DNA from: a bacterium
GTDB lineage: Bacteria > Bacteroidota > Ignavibacteria > Kapaibacteriales > UBA2268
Assembly: GCA_024711295.1 (NCBI GenBank)
Contig: JANJTB010000005.1
Coordinates: forward strand, 20,319 to 84,318
DNA length: 64,000 bases
Direction of reading: 5' to 3'
Below the pieces are notes generated by a model. That model was not told the DNA's origin. It saw only the letters and a list, made by a program, of their open reading frames with translations, and made no database searches. This document shows positions 27,389-36,832 of the stretch, one piece after another (the stretch's first letter is position 1; the number at the start of each line of letters is the position of its first letter). The translations under genes were made by a program, and so were the position numbers.

Positions 27389-30300
27389 TTAATCATTCGC
27401 AGGGTAAGTCAGTGTAGCTGAGCTGTTTAGATAAATTTGATATCCCTGTCCCGGAACCAAATTCCCGATATTGTTTATATTATATTGTGGAATATATGTT
27501 TTACCATCTGCATTTTTGACTAAAACTACTTTATTTTGTGACACTAAAGGTGCCAATGCTGTTACAATGCTCATTGGAGTTTTTCTTAAATAAGAAATGA
27601 TGTTCCAACCTGAGTTTAGGTTCATGCTTGTAATTTCGGGTGTAACAAAATCTCCTTCTATAATTAACTCAGAAGCAGTATTGCAATACACCTGATAACC
27701 TTGCTTTATGTTCCAATCACCTATGTTATTGATATTATACTGAGGAATATAAGTTTTACCATCTCCTGCCTTTGCGATTATAATTTGATTTTTGATATTT
27801 TGAAAAACTGAATCCATTCTCGGAAATACTGGAAGATTATATGAAGAAATGATATTCCAACCTTGTTTAAGGTTTATTCTTAGAGAATCATAAATTATCG
27901 GTATTTGAGAAATGATCGAAAAAGCTTCATTACTAAATTTATCAGGTCCTTGCTGATATCTTACTTTTGTAATCACTTCTTCAGCTTTTAATGCATCCCA
28001 AACAATAATATTATATTTTTCATTATCACTAAATCCATCTTTAATTGGGGTATTCGTGTCATCACCCCAAACTGTAATTTGTGTATCACTACCATTCCAA
28101 TAAGTCATGCCCGCGCAATAGTAATTGGAATTTCTAAGGTAGAAAATTCCTATTGCATCACCATTAATGAGATTTCTCCCGTTTACTTTTGGATTAATGG
28201 CTTTTGCTATGCTTATGAGAGAACTTTTTCCGGTGCTGTCTCGGAATGTCCATGTTGGTTTTTCGAGTGCAAATCCTGCAATACCAGAGAAAGCATTTAA
28301 ATCAACAATACTTGATTCAAGAATGGATTTATTTCCGGATATAAATTTGCTGGTAAATCTTCCGGTAATCAGTGTGTTGTTGTCCAAATCAGGAGAAATT
28401 GATTTAATTTCGCTAATTCCATCGCTTGATTCACTTAAAACCCAATCTATAGAGCCATTTTTTTGCATTTGCAAAAGATAGGCATTTCTATTGCTACTAC
28501 CGGCATTTATTAAATTATTGCCTATTGAGAACTGTGATGCTGCAGCCCCTGAAAACTTTAGAAAATCATTTTTATAAAATAAATCATAAGCGTAATCATT
28601 TGCTGTACTGCCGAATGACTGTGCCCATAAAACATTTCCTAATGTATCGTGCTTCGAAACAAAAATGTCAGTATTGCCATTGCTAAGTAAGTATTGACTT
28701 CCCATTTGCATAAGGCCTCTGAAAGTACCTGACAAATAGATATTTCTATCCTCGTCAGCAGTTACTCCATAGCCGGCCTCCAAAATATTAGTAGTGCCGA
28801 ATTTTTTCGCCCATAACCACGAACCTTGTGATGATGTTTTCGCCAGAAATATATCATCATTACCGTTGGTCGAAAATCCTATCGAGCCGAATAAAACACT
28901 TCCTTCAAAACTTCCAGTAACTAAAACATCACCATTGTTGTCAACATAAATTGAATTTGAACTTTCAAACTGATTACTACCGGCAGAAAGTGCCCAAATG
29001 AAATTGCCATCAAGGTCGAGCTTAGAAACAAAAATATCTTCAAATCCACGTGAATTAAGTTTTGTAGAACCAAAAAACGGACCTTTGCTGAAATTTCCTG
29101 TTACAAATATATTGTCAGATTTGAAGAAAATCTTTTTTCCCTCATCTGACTCTGTATCTCCAATTCTTCTAGCCCATTGCAGGTTGAGACCGGAATCAAA
29201 CTTACTTATGAAAATATCGTTAAAACCGGCTGATGTATCCTTTTTGTTGCCAAATTGTACAATATCTTCAAAATAGCCTGTAACATAAATGTTTCCGTTT
29301 GTATCAATAGTTAAAGAATTAGCAGCATCATTGCCAATGCCACCCAGACTGATTGCAGATATCCAGGAACCTGCTTTACTGGATTTGGCGATAAATATAT
29401 CGTTTAATCCGACACTTTTCAAAGTATCGTTTCCGAATTTAACTGTTCCATTAAAATATCCGCATACAAAAACATCAGTGTTTTTATCCTGAATAATTCC
29501 GTTGCTTACAACAATATTTGTTACTCCGGCATTACCCTGTATCCAATCCCAACCACCTGATGAACTGATTTTTGCTAAAAGTAAATCAGATTCTCCTTTG
29601 GTTTTTATTGTATCGGTGTTAATGTACGCTTTATCGTAAAAAGTACCCGATATATATGAATATCCACTGGTAGATGTCCAAATTCCCAAACCGTCAACCG
29701 ATGAATTACCTTTAATACTCCTGACCCAGCTCCAGCTTCCTGAGCTTGTAAGTCTTGCAACGAATGAATTTCTTTCGTTGTCAGAAATAACTTCATTGCT
29801 GCCAAACTTGATATTGGAATAATAAAATCCGGTAATATATGCATTCCCTGAGTTATCCATGCTCAATGCAAATGGTTCATCATCGCCTGTGCCTGTAGCA
29901 TTGCGTCCCCAAATCCAATTTCCGTTTCTGTCAATTCTTGCTGCAAAAACATCTCTGTCGGCAGATGTTGGTAGCGTATTTGATGCAAAAGTAATGGAAT
30001 TGGAATAAAAGCCTGAAATAATGGAATTACCACTACCATCAATTGAGATTGCACGTGATTCTTCAGATGCGCTAGAACCAACAGATACTGACCATTGCCA
30101 GTTAGCATTTGTATCGAGTCTGGCAACAAAAATATCTCTTCCGCCTGCTGAGATTAGAGTATTAGAGCCAAAAGTGGCACTTGTTGAGAAAAACCCAGTA
30201 ATTCCAAGAAATGAATAATTAGAATTAAACTTTATCCCATAAGAATCATCAGTACTGTTGCCACCTGCTTTTATGGTCCACCGCCAATTACCATTTGGAT

Positions 30301-30922
30301 TTAAAGATGTTACAAATACGTCCCTTAAACCATTTGAAGAAAGATTAGTATTCCCGAATGCACAGTTTCCTTCGAAGCTGCCTGTGACATAGACATTCCC
30401 GTTGTTGTCGCAAATTATTCCATTTCCCCTGTTGAATCCATTTCCACCACTTGTTCTAGCCCATAGCCAATTACCTGTGTTGCTGAGTTTTGCAATGAAA
30501 ACTTCGGAATTAGCACTTGCATTGACAGATAAATTACCGAAATAACATGTTGAATAATAATAACCGGTAACAAAGATATTACCTGCATTATCACAGGCAA
30601 TATCTTTTCCGAAATCGGTTGAAACACCACCGGCAGATACTGCCCAATACCAGCCGCCATCTTTATTTATTTTTGCAACAAAAATATCTCTTCCGCCACG
30701 CGAAACAAGTTTACTGTTTCCAAAAGTAATTTCTCCTTCAAAATAACCGGTGTGATACAAATTACCCTGGGAATCTTCGAATATACCGTATGATTGGTCA
30801 TAATTGGAAAAACCATTTCCGTCTTTTATTATTTCGGGTTTATATAATTCAATAATTTTCTGAGAATACGCTGAATCCAATGCTGAAAGAAGCAAAAAAA
30901 GAAGTATTATATATTTGTACAT
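27389..30922 (-). CDS. SBBP beta-propeller repeat protein, exported (1177 aa)
   Basis: A signal peptide spans residues 1-20. From about residue 60 to 850 I count thirteen repeats of about 60 residues with the core G(N/D)xYVTGxFxGxxxFG ... RDIFVAKL(D)xxGNWxWA, the SBBP pattern. These are predicted to form one or two beta-propellers. After a beta-rich spacer (about 880-1010) come two tandem 75-80-residue modules, each opening GWNIIS and sharing DGKTYIPQYNINNIG, then a short end with no recognisable T9SS module. Location at the cell surface or periplasm is inferred from the signal peptide. Its binding target is unknown. It is convergent with the HAD gene and divergent from tyrS. Confidence 0.87.
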   Translation of the reverse strand: MYKYIILLFLLLSALDSAYSQKIIELYKPEIIKDGNGFSNYDQSYGIFEDSQGNLYHTGYFEGEITFGNSKLVSRGGRDIFVAKINKDGGWYWAVSAGGVSTDFGKDIACDNAGNIFVTGYYYSTCYFGNLSVNASANSEVFIAKLSNTGNWLWARTSGGNGFNRGNGIICDNNGNVYVTGSFEGNCAFGNTNLSSNGLRDVFVTSLNPNGNWRWTIKAGGNSTDDSYGIKFNSNYSFLGITGFFSTSATFGSNTLISAGGRDIFVARLDTNANWQWSVSVGSSASEESRAISIDGSGNSIISGFYSNSITFASNTLPTSADRDVFAARIDRNGNWIWGRNATGTGDDEPFALSMDNSGNAYITGFYYSNIKFGSNEVISDNERNSFVARLTSSGSWSWVRSIKGNSSVDGLGIWTSTSGYSYISGTFYDKAYINTDTIKTKGESDLLLAKISSSGGWDWIQGNAGVTNIVVSNGIIQDKNTDVFVCGYFNGTVKFGNDTLKSVGLNDIFIAKSSKAGSWISAISLGGIGNDAANSLTIDTNGNIYVTGYFEDIVQFGNKKDTSAGFNDIFISKFDSGLNLQWARRIGDTESDEGKKIFFKSDNIFVTGNFSKGPFFGSTKLNSRGFEDIFVSKLDLDGNFIWALSAGSNQFESSNSIYVDNNGDVLVTGSFEGSVLFGSIGFSTNGNDDIFLAKTSSQGSWLWAKKFGTTNILEAGYGVTADEDRNIYLSGTFRGLMQMGSQYLLSNGNTDIFVSKHDTLGNVLWAQSFGSTANDYAYDLFYKNDFLKFSGAAASQFSIGNNLINAGSSNRNAYLLQMQKNGSIDWVLSESSDGISEIKSISPDLDNNTLITGRFTSKFISGNKSILESSIVDLNAFSGIAGFALEKPTWTFRDSTGKSSLISIAKAINPKVNGRNLINGDAIGIFYLRNSNYYCAGMTYWNGSDTQITVWGDDTNTPIKDGFSDNEKYNIIVWDALKAEEVITKVRYQQGPDKFSNEAFSIISQIPIIYDSLRINLKQGWNIISSYNLPVFPRMDSVFQNIKNQIIIAKAGDGKTYIPQYNINNIGDWNIKQGYQVYCNTASELIIEGDFVTPEITSMNLNSGWNIISYLRKTPMSIVTALAPLVSQNKVVLVKNADGKTYIPQYNINNIGNLVPGQGYQIYLNSSATLTYPAND

Positions 30923-31105
30923 TTATTCAACCTGTTGCAAATAAATTAAGATTAATGTGAACTATCAAAAGTAAGAAAAAAAATACTTATAATATAAATT
31001 CTGATTGAATTTTTAAATATATTATGATTAAATCATAAGATTAAATATAATAGTTTGTAAAAAATATACGTCTCTAATAAATTTACTAAATGTTGAGAGT
31101 TATTA

Positions 31106-32323
31106 ATGTTCCCAAGTCTTAATGAGCAAATGGATGTAATAAAGCAAGGAGTAGTGGATTTACTTCCTGAGAGTGAATTAGCAGAAAAAATAGAAAAATC
31201 CATAAAATCAGGCTTACCGCTTAATATTAAGCTCGGTGCCGATCCAAGCCGACCTGATTTGCATATCGGTCATGCAGTTGTATTACACAAAATGCGTCAA
31301 TTTCAAGACCTTGGGCACAGAGCAACGTTGATTATAGGCGATTTTACTGCTATGATTGGTGATCCTACAGGGAAAAGCAAAACAAGACCCCAGCTTACTC
31401 TTGAAGATACAAAAATCAATGGGCAGTCTTATTTGGAGCAAGCAACGATAATTCTTTTGAAAGAGCGACTACAGGTATTATATAATTCAGAATGGTTGAA
31501 TGCTATGAATTTTGTAGATGTAGTAAAATTAGCCTCAAACTATACAGTTGCTCAGATGTTGGAGCGTGATGACTTCAGCAACAGGTATAAAACCGGGGTC
31601 CCGATTAGTATTCATGAATTTCTTTACCCTTTGGCTCAAGGAATGGACTCTGTCGTTATCAAATCAGATGTCGAACTCGGTGGTACTGACCAGAAGTTTA
31701 ATTTGCTTGTAGGTAGGGAGCTTCAAAAACAATATGGGATAGATGCACAGTGCATACTAACGATGCCAATACTCGAGGGTACTGATGGAGTTCAGAAAAT
31801 GTCAAAATCGCTAGATAATTATATCGCCTTGACAGATTCACCAAAGGAAATGTTTGGTAAAACCATGTCAATACCTGACAATTTAATTTCAAGATATATG
31901 AGATATGCAGGATTTTTCGATGAATCCTATATCGCAAAAATTGATGAAGGGCTAAAAGACGGAACAGTTCATCCAAGGAATGCAAAAGTTGAAACTGCTA
32001 TGAAAATTGTTGAGATTTACCATAGCAAAGTTATGGCTCAATCTGCTTTTGATGAATTTGAGAGAATATTTGTTAACAAGGATATCCCTGATATTATTGA
32101 TGAATTAGAGCTTGATCTCAGCGAACCGTCAATTCAACTTTCCGATTTATTAGTCTCAGCTGAACTAGCATCATCAAAAAAAGAATCCAGAAGGTTAATC
32201 GAACAGGGTGGAGTAATGATAGCAGGAGAGAAAATTACCGACCCATTTGCAAAAATAGACATTAGCGAGAAAAAGTTGCTAAAAGTAGGTAAGAGAAAAT
32301 TCGTTTACGTAAAAGCAAAATAG
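31106..32323 (+). CDS. tyrS: Tyrosyl-tRNA synthetase
   Basis: This class I synthetase has the HIGH-type motif PDLHIGHAVV, the tyrosine-site segments GDFTAMIGDPTG and VELGGTDQKFN, and the KMSKS loop (VQKMSKSLDN). A C-terminal S4 RNA-binding domain follows (LASSKKESRRLIEQGGV). The 405-aa length and internal motifs fit the TyrZ-like branch. It charges tRNA-Tyr. A GAGAG lies 8 bases upstream of the ATG. It ends exactly where the convergent exonuclease gene ends, with no intergenic base and no terminator seen. Confidence 0.96.
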   Translation: MFPSLNEQMDVIKQGVVDLLPESELAEKIEKSIKSGLPLNIKLGADPSRPDLHIGHAVVLHKMRQFQDLGHRATLIIGDFTAMIGDPTGKSKTRPQLTLEDTKINGQSYLEQATIILLKERLQVLYNSEWLNAMNFVDVVKLASNYTVAQMLERDDFSNRYKTGVPISIHEFLYPLAQGMDSVVIKSDVELGGTDQKFNLLVGRELQKQYGIDAQCILTMPILEGTDGVQKMSKSLDNYIALTDSPKEMFGKTMSIPDNLISRYMRYAGFFDESYIAKIDEGLKDGTVHPRNAKVETAMKIVEIYHSKVMAQSAFDEFERIFVNKDIPDIIDELELDLSEPSIQLSDLLVSAELASSKKESRRLIEQGGVMIAGEKITDPFAKIDISEKKLLKVGKRKFVYVKAK

Positions 32324-33589
32324 TTAATAGTATTCATACTCATCATCAAACCTTTTTGTCATTTCGTAGGCTTTGAGAATGTTAGTTCTCAAAGCTTTCG
32401 AAATGTACTCTAAATCGTAGCTTTCTGGTTTAATGATAATGCCGAAGTCATTTTGCATATCTATCCAACGCCTAATCACTTTTAATTCGTTGTTATAAAT
32501 TTGATTATCATTTTTTTGAGAATAAATATCAGATATTCTTTTAGAAATTGCCTCTAAATTCTGCTTAAGACCTACGGATTGCTGCAAAAGAAGCTTACCG
32601 GCTTTGATTACATAAACGTCAACTGCTTTGGTATTATGGTCCACTGCCTGAAAATACAAAAAGTCATAATCAGACTCTGTTATATCATTACCATTGTATG
32701 GCTCGAACAAGCTTAAATTACTCTTACTTTCCTCAATTAACTGCTGTCTGAGTATCATAGCCGACAATTCAGAATCAGTTGTTTGAAAATCAACTTTATT
32801 TATTTTGGAACTAAGCTCAAAAATAAATTTTGATGATATATGATGTGAATTAAAGAATGACTTGATTTTTGTATTCAAATTGAATGAAAAATCCCAATAT
32901 ATCATTTTACCATCATCATCAAAGCACTTAAATACACCAGGTTGGTATGGTACTTCATCAAAGTTTAAATTGATTCTCTTAGTTACTTCATTGGGCACTT
33001 TATAATTCATAACAGGTTTATTCTGAAATGCTAGTATTTCGGATAAGGTCTGTACCTTGTGCTCTGTCTCGGCCAAATGAAGCATTTCGATAAAAGAGAT
33101 AGCTGTGGCTTTTGCATCAATCAAAGCTCTGTGACGATTACGAAGGTGAATCCCAAAATACTCACTCATATCACCGACGTTCTTTTTTACATCCCTTGGA
33201 AGCAACTTTCTCGCAAGCTTAAGTGAGCATAATTGCGGCAGCTCCAGTTTTTTGGTGTTTCTTCTGAACAAATTGCTTACAAACCCGAAATCGAAGGATA
33301 CGTTATGCGCCACAAATACTGCATTATCCTGCTTGAATATCTTAACCAGTATATCAATAACCTGAAATTCTTCAGGGGCAGAAGAAACCATCTGCTGAGT
33401 AATACCTGTCATCTTAGCTATATAAGATGGTATCTCCTTGTGAGGATTAACTAAAGTTGAGTATTGAGAAATCATTTCTCCATTTCGCACAGTCACGCAG
33501 GCAATTTCAGTTATCCTGTCTTTGCTTGGGTTAGAGCCCGTTGTTTCGACGTCTGTTACTATATATGTAGTATTGTCTGAGGTCAACAT
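32324..33589 (-). CDS. DEDDh 3'-5' exonuclease with a degenerate GIY-YIG-like domain
   Basis: Residues 8-175 are a DnaQ-like exonuclease with all acidic and His residues: VTDVETTG, AHNVSFDFGF and NRHRALIDAKAT. Residues of about 215-300 align by eye with the UvrC/Cho GIY-YIG nuclease (PGVFKCFDDDGKMIYWDF, then LNTKIKSFF, then TTDSELSAMIL). The signature residues are changed: GIY is GVF, YVG is YWD, the catalytic Arg position is not Arg, and the expected Glu is Arg. Exonuclease plus GIY-YIG proteins are known; here the second domain is probably inactive and perhaps DNA-binding. The last 120 residues are unassigned. It is the third gene of the rsmB unit, 2 bp after the HAD gene. Confidence 0.85.
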   Translation of the reverse strand: MLTSDNTTYIVTDVETTGSNPSKDRITEIACVTVRNGEMISQYSTLVNPHKEIPSYIAKMTGITQQMVSSAPEEFQVIDILVKIFKQDNAVFVAHNVSFDFGFVSNLFRRNTKKLELPQLCSLKLARKLLPRDVKKNVGDMSEYFGIHLRNRHRALIDAKATAISFIEMLHLAETEHKVQTLSEILAFQNKPVMNYKVPNEVTKRINLNFDEVPYQPGVFKCFDDDGKMIYWDFSFNLNTKIKSFFNSHHISSKFIFELSSKINKVDFQTTDSELSAMILRQQLIEESKSNLSLFEPYNGNDITESDYDFLYFQAVDHNTKAVDVYVIKAGKLLLQQSVGLKQNLEAISKRISDIYSQKNDNQIYNNELKVIRRWIDMQNDFGIIIKPESYDLEYISKALRTNILKAYEMTKRFDDEYEYY

Positions 33590-33591
33590 AA

Positions 33592-34218
33592 TTAAGACTT
33601 GTGTGTAAATGATTCAATAGTGTGTAATAAACTTGACAGTTTTGTGGTGGAATCGAAGTGATAAACATTCAAACCGGCAGATTTTGCACCATCAATATTA
33701 ATTAAAGAATCGTCAATAAATAAGCATTTATTTGGGTTTATGTCCAAATCTCTGCATACAAAATCGTAAATTTCAATGTCCGGTTTTCGCATTCGCATCT
33801 CGAAAGAGAAATATACCTTGTAAAATTCGCTGAATAACTCGCTTACATGGGGTTTAAAACATCGGTAATGAATTGAATTGGTATTGCTAAGTAATACTAA
33901 TTTATATATTTTACGTAAATTCTTTACAGTTTGTATTGCATCAGGCTTAAGCTTAATAATCATGGCATTCCATGCATCGTCAATTTCATCGTCAGAAGCA
34001 TTTAATTGGAAATTATCCCGAAGAAACTCACGAAAATCATTTTCTGACATCAAGCCCTTCTCAAACAAGTCAGGTAAGCTTAACACCTGATTTAACTGCA
34101 AGTTCAAAAGCTTGGCAGGCATTTTTGAAAATTTTGCAAGTGCTTGTGTTGTATTGAAATAATCAATATCGTATAAGACACCACCAAAATCGAATATTAT
34201 AGCTTCAATCATTTGCAT
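33592..34218 (-). CDS. HAD-IA family hydrolase
   Basis: Motif I is IIFDFGGVLYDID near the start, motif II LLSNTNS near residue 112, and motif IV CLFIDDSLINIDGA near 167, with a Lys in the MRKPD segment between them. The helical cap after motif I and the FGGV variant match the phosphatase group that includes YihX and haloacid dehalogenase-like enzymes. The substrate is unknown. An alternative ATG two codons in (MIEAII) is the more usual start for the family. It lies between rsmB and the exonuclease gene in one minus-strand unit. Confidence 0.88.
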   Translation of the reverse strand: MQMIEAIIFDFGGVLYDIDYFNTTQALAKFSKMPAKLLNLQLNQVLSLPDLFEKGLMSENDFREFLRDNFQLNASDDEIDDAWNAMIIKLKPDAIQTVKNLRKIYKLVLLSNTNSIHYRCFKPHVSELFSEFYKVYFSFEMRMRKPDIEIYDFVCRDLDINPNKCLFIDDSLINIDGAKSAGLNVYHFDSTTKLSSLLHTIESFTHKS

Positions 34219-34253
34219 TTAACTTTTTATTGAATACCCCTAAAATTAGACGA

Positions 34254-35666
34254 TTACTTTATCCTTTTAATACGTGCCATAAAGAAACCATCAGTTCCAT
34301 GAACATTTGGATATAAGTTCAGGCAAAAATCACCGTCTTTCAGTCCGTCAACCTTAATATTATGTAAATCAAGCACATCCGATATGGAATCAGGAGCATA
34401 ATCGGGATTATTCTTTAAAAAAGAATTAATAGTATTCTGATTTTCGGTTGAATGAACAGAACAAGTGGCATATACCAAAACACCATTCAACTTAAGGTAT
34501 TTTGCATAATGCTCAATAATTTCCAGTTGCTTTTGGTGCATTTTGTCAACTTGCTTCACGTTAATTCTGAATTTTTTCAAAGGATCTCTTCTGATAGTAC
34601 CCAAGCCTGTGCAAGGTGCATCAATCAACATAAAGTCGAACCTAGAATTAGCAAAATTCTTTTCTAAACTTTTGTGATCCATAGATTTAATGTGCATGAC
34701 AGTAATGTTATCTTTGTGATATTTATATAGTCTTTTACGGAATTCATTAATTCTGGGGTAATCAATGTCAGCGGCTACTAAATCGCAATTGTCATCACAC
34801 AAGTCTGAGATATGCAAAGACTTACCACCTGCTCCGGCACATGCATCAAGTACATCAGAGTTCTTTGATGCATTTAAAACATAAGCAATTAGCTGGCTTC
34901 CCTCGTCCTGCACTTCAAACATTCCCTGACGATATTCATCACTATCATCTATCTTTGCACGTTTTTCTAAAATGATGCAATTTGGAACCAATTTAGAAAA
35001 ATGAAATGGTATATCTTTGCTATTTAAAAGCTTTACAATTGACTCGGTATAAGAGTTGTCTGTTATTCTGATACAAGGATTTGCTGGCTTATTAACTGAA
35101 CATGCAAAATCAACAGGTGATATGCCCTGTGTTACTAAATCATCTGTAATCCATTCAGGTATTGAATATAAAGTGTTAAAACTTGGGCTTGTACTCTGTT
35201 TTTCACTATACATCTTTCTGATATTACTTATCACGCTTTGTGACTTGCCAATCCATTCTGTAATTGAGTCATCATTAATAAGCCGGTTGGCAATAATATA
35301 AGGTAGAATTAATTGATCTAAAATTGACTCCTTATTAGGATAAATCTTTGATAATAGATGAGATGAACAATAGTCAATGCCAAAATCACTTTCCAATGTG
35401 AGTAATAATAGTGCAATAATCTGCAAATGGTATTCATCTTCAAAAGATTGATCAATCTCACTGAAAATTTGAGTCTTAGACCATTCGATCAATGATTGAT
35501 TTCTGAAATAGGCAAATAAAGACTCAGAAATGAATTGGCGCTCTTTACTACCAATATACTTTCTTTGTCTCAATAATTGAGATAAAATTAAATCTGTAGG
35601 CTGTGATGATTTAGCAGCTATTTTGATAATATCTGATAAGTTCTGGACTAATTTGTCGAATGTCAT
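34254..35666 (-). CDS. rsmB: 16S rRNA (cytosine-C5)-methyltransferase, RsmB/NOP family
   Basis: The 470-aa protein has a helical NusB-like N-terminal part and a Rossmann methyltransferase half. The latter carries the SAM motif LDACAGAGGKSLHI, DLVAADID, the first Cys motif LIDAPCTGLGTIRRDP and the catalytic motif YATCSVHSTEN. It methylates a cytosine of 16S rRNA, C967 in E. coli; the exact position here is inferred. Homologues of this family diverge, so NOP2-type specificity remains possible. It heads the unit with the HAD and exonuclease genes and is divergent from the T9SS gene at 36166. Confidence 0.87.
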   Translation of the reverse strand: MTFDKLVQNLSDIIKIAAKSSQPTDLILSQLLRQRKYIGSKERQFISESLFAYFRNQSLIEWSKTQIFSEIDQSFEDEYHLQIIALLLLTLESDFGIDYCSSHLLSKIYPNKESILDQLILPYIIANRLINDDSITEWIGKSQSVISNIRKMYSEKQSTSPSFNTLYSIPEWITDDLVTQGISPVDFACSVNKPANPCIRITDNSYTESIVKLLNSKDIPFHFSKLVPNCIILEKRAKIDDSDEYRQGMFEVQDEGSQLIAYVLNASKNSDVLDACAGAGGKSLHISDLCDDNCDLVAADIDYPRINEFRKRLYKYHKDNITVMHIKSMDHKSLEKNFANSRFDFMLIDAPCTGLGTIRRDPLKKFRINVKQVDKMHQKQLEIIEHYAKYLKLNGVLVYATCSVHSTENQNTINSFLKNNPDYAPDSISDVLDLHNIKVDGLKDGDFCLNLYPNVHGTDGFFMARIKRIK

Positions 35667-35861
35667 AGTTGATAAATATTTTAAACTATAATATAAAATG
35701 TTACGATAATACTTTTAATAATTATAAAAATACAAAAATAAATTTGTTTATTATCAAAAAAGCAATTACTTTTATAATGCAGTAATAAAGAGAATTCTTG
35801 AATTATTTAATCGGAATGCACACAAAAATCAAATCAAAGCGAATACAATCAGCCCTAAAAG

Positions 35862-35874
35862 CCCGATTATCGGG
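35862..35874. repeat. Perfect 13-bp palindrome
   Basis: CCCGATTATCGGG has 5-bp arms (CCCGA/TCGGG) around TTA. On the minus strand it is followed by CTTTTAG, a weak terminator-like context upstream of rsmB. It could equally be a regulator binding site. Confidence 0.5.
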
Positions 35875-35932
35875 AGGTTTGAGATTTTGTATATAGTGCA
35901 ATTTTGATAGTTAATATATTCAATTAGCTACT

Positions 35933-35980
35933 TATTTTCATGTTTTTTGCCAAATTTTTGGCTTAAAAGTAATGAAAATA
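35933..35980. repeat. Nested inverted repeat
   Basis: TATTTTCAT (35933-35941) and ATGAAAATA (35972-35980) are perfect inverted repeats. They enclose GCCAAATTTTTGGC (35949-35962), itself an inverted repeat. The T and A runs between them make a longer paired structure possible. Confidence 0.55.
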
Positions 35981-36088
35981 AAAACTAATTTGATTATTAT
36001 TGATAAATGTTGTAATTTAGTTTGTTATATTATTGCAAAATCGAAAAAAGTAGATTTTAGATTCGGTGTGTCATATATTGGCATATTT

Positions 36089-36121
36089 TTTGCATAGTAA
36101 TTTTCGTTATAGTGTACTTTG
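36089..36121 (+). promoter_or_regulatory. Candidate promoter of the T9SS/fibre gene pair
   Basis: TTTG at 36089-36092 and TACTTTG at 36115-36121 are separated by 22 bases. This resembles the Bacteroidota TTTG/TAnnTTTG promoter with one base missing in the second box. It lies 45 bases upstream of the start codon at 36166. Confidence 0.35.
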
Positions 36122-36165
36122 AATAGAATATTAATGTATATATTTAGTTAATTTAGGAGTTTTGT

Positions 36166-36768
36166 ATGAAGAAATCTTTAACTTTGCTTGTGGTGTCGGT
36201 ATTGATTACCGGGCTATTTGCAGTGAGTGCATCAGCACAGAACACCAAGCTTGTTAAATCAGTAATCGGTGCCGGTGGTACTGTAGCCGGAAAAACTGTC
36301 GGTTCGACATCTGATTACGAGCTTAACGGAGTTACCGGTCAGGCAGTCATTGAGACAAAAGCCGACCAAACCCCGGGTTCGGGCTCTTACAATTTACACC
36401 AAGGTTTTTGGACACCTGATGGTTCTGATATAACCAGTGTAGATGATGATGTAGTAGCATCTGGAAGAGCTATTTTTAATTATCCAAACCCTGTCAGAAA
36501 TAATACTACTATAGAGTATAATCTTGACAATTCTGCTTATGTTACGCTCCGTATCTATGATATGGTTGGTAACGAAATCAAAGTATTGCAAGATGGATTT
36601 CAGTCAGCAGGTGCTCAAAGAATTGAGTGGAACACCAAAAATGATTTCGGTGTTGAAGTAGGAGCCGGCTCTTACTTATATGAATTACAAGTTCGTTCAG
36701 CTGCTGTTGCCGGTAGTGGCTCGTTTGATACTTACAGCCTTCGTAATGTTATGGTTGTAGTAAGATAA
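36166..36768 (+). CDS. Small secreted protein with T9SS sorting domain
   Basis: The 200-aa product has a signal peptide (ending ASAQ at residue 25). A 60-residue Gly/Thr-rich region follows (VIGAGGTVAGKTVGSTSDY, GVTGQAVIETK, NLHQGFW). The C-terminal type A T9SS domain runs from IFNYPNPVRNNTTIEYNL to the end, with an FlgD-like core (RIYDMVGNEIKVLQDG, GSYLYELQV). An AGGAG lies 7 bases upstream of the ATG. The fibre-like gene begins 64 bp downstream with no terminator between them, so the two are probably cotranscribed. A role as anchor or companion of the fibre is inferred from position only. Confidence 0.85.
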   Translation: MKKSLTLLVVSVLITGLFAVSASAQNTKLVKSVIGAGGTVAGKTVGSTSDYELNGVTGQAVIETKADQTPGSGSYNLHQGFWTPDGSDITSVDDDVVASGRAIFNYPNPVRNNTTIEYNLDNSAYVTLRIYDMVGNEIKVLQDGFQSAGAQRIEWNTKNDFGVEVGAGSYLYELQVRSAAVAGSGSFDTYSLRNVMVVVR

Positions 36769-36832
36769 TATTAGAAAATTAGGTTTATTAATAAATGTAT
36801 ATTTTGTGTAACAACATCCAGGAGTTATTGTA

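Larger units (their letters stand above)
35667..36165. other. 499-bp intergenic region with nested inverted repeats
   Basis: This AT-rich spacer separates the divergent rsmB unit from the surface-protein pair. No coding frame was found. A perfect palindrome CCCGATTATCGGG sits at 35862-35874. A nested structure lies at 35933-35980: outer arms TATTTTCAT/ATGAAAATA around an inner GCCAA/TTGGC hairpin. These could be operators, attenuators or part of an untranslated leader. The end nearest 36166 holds a candidate promoter and the ribosome site AGGAG. Confidence 0.5.
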
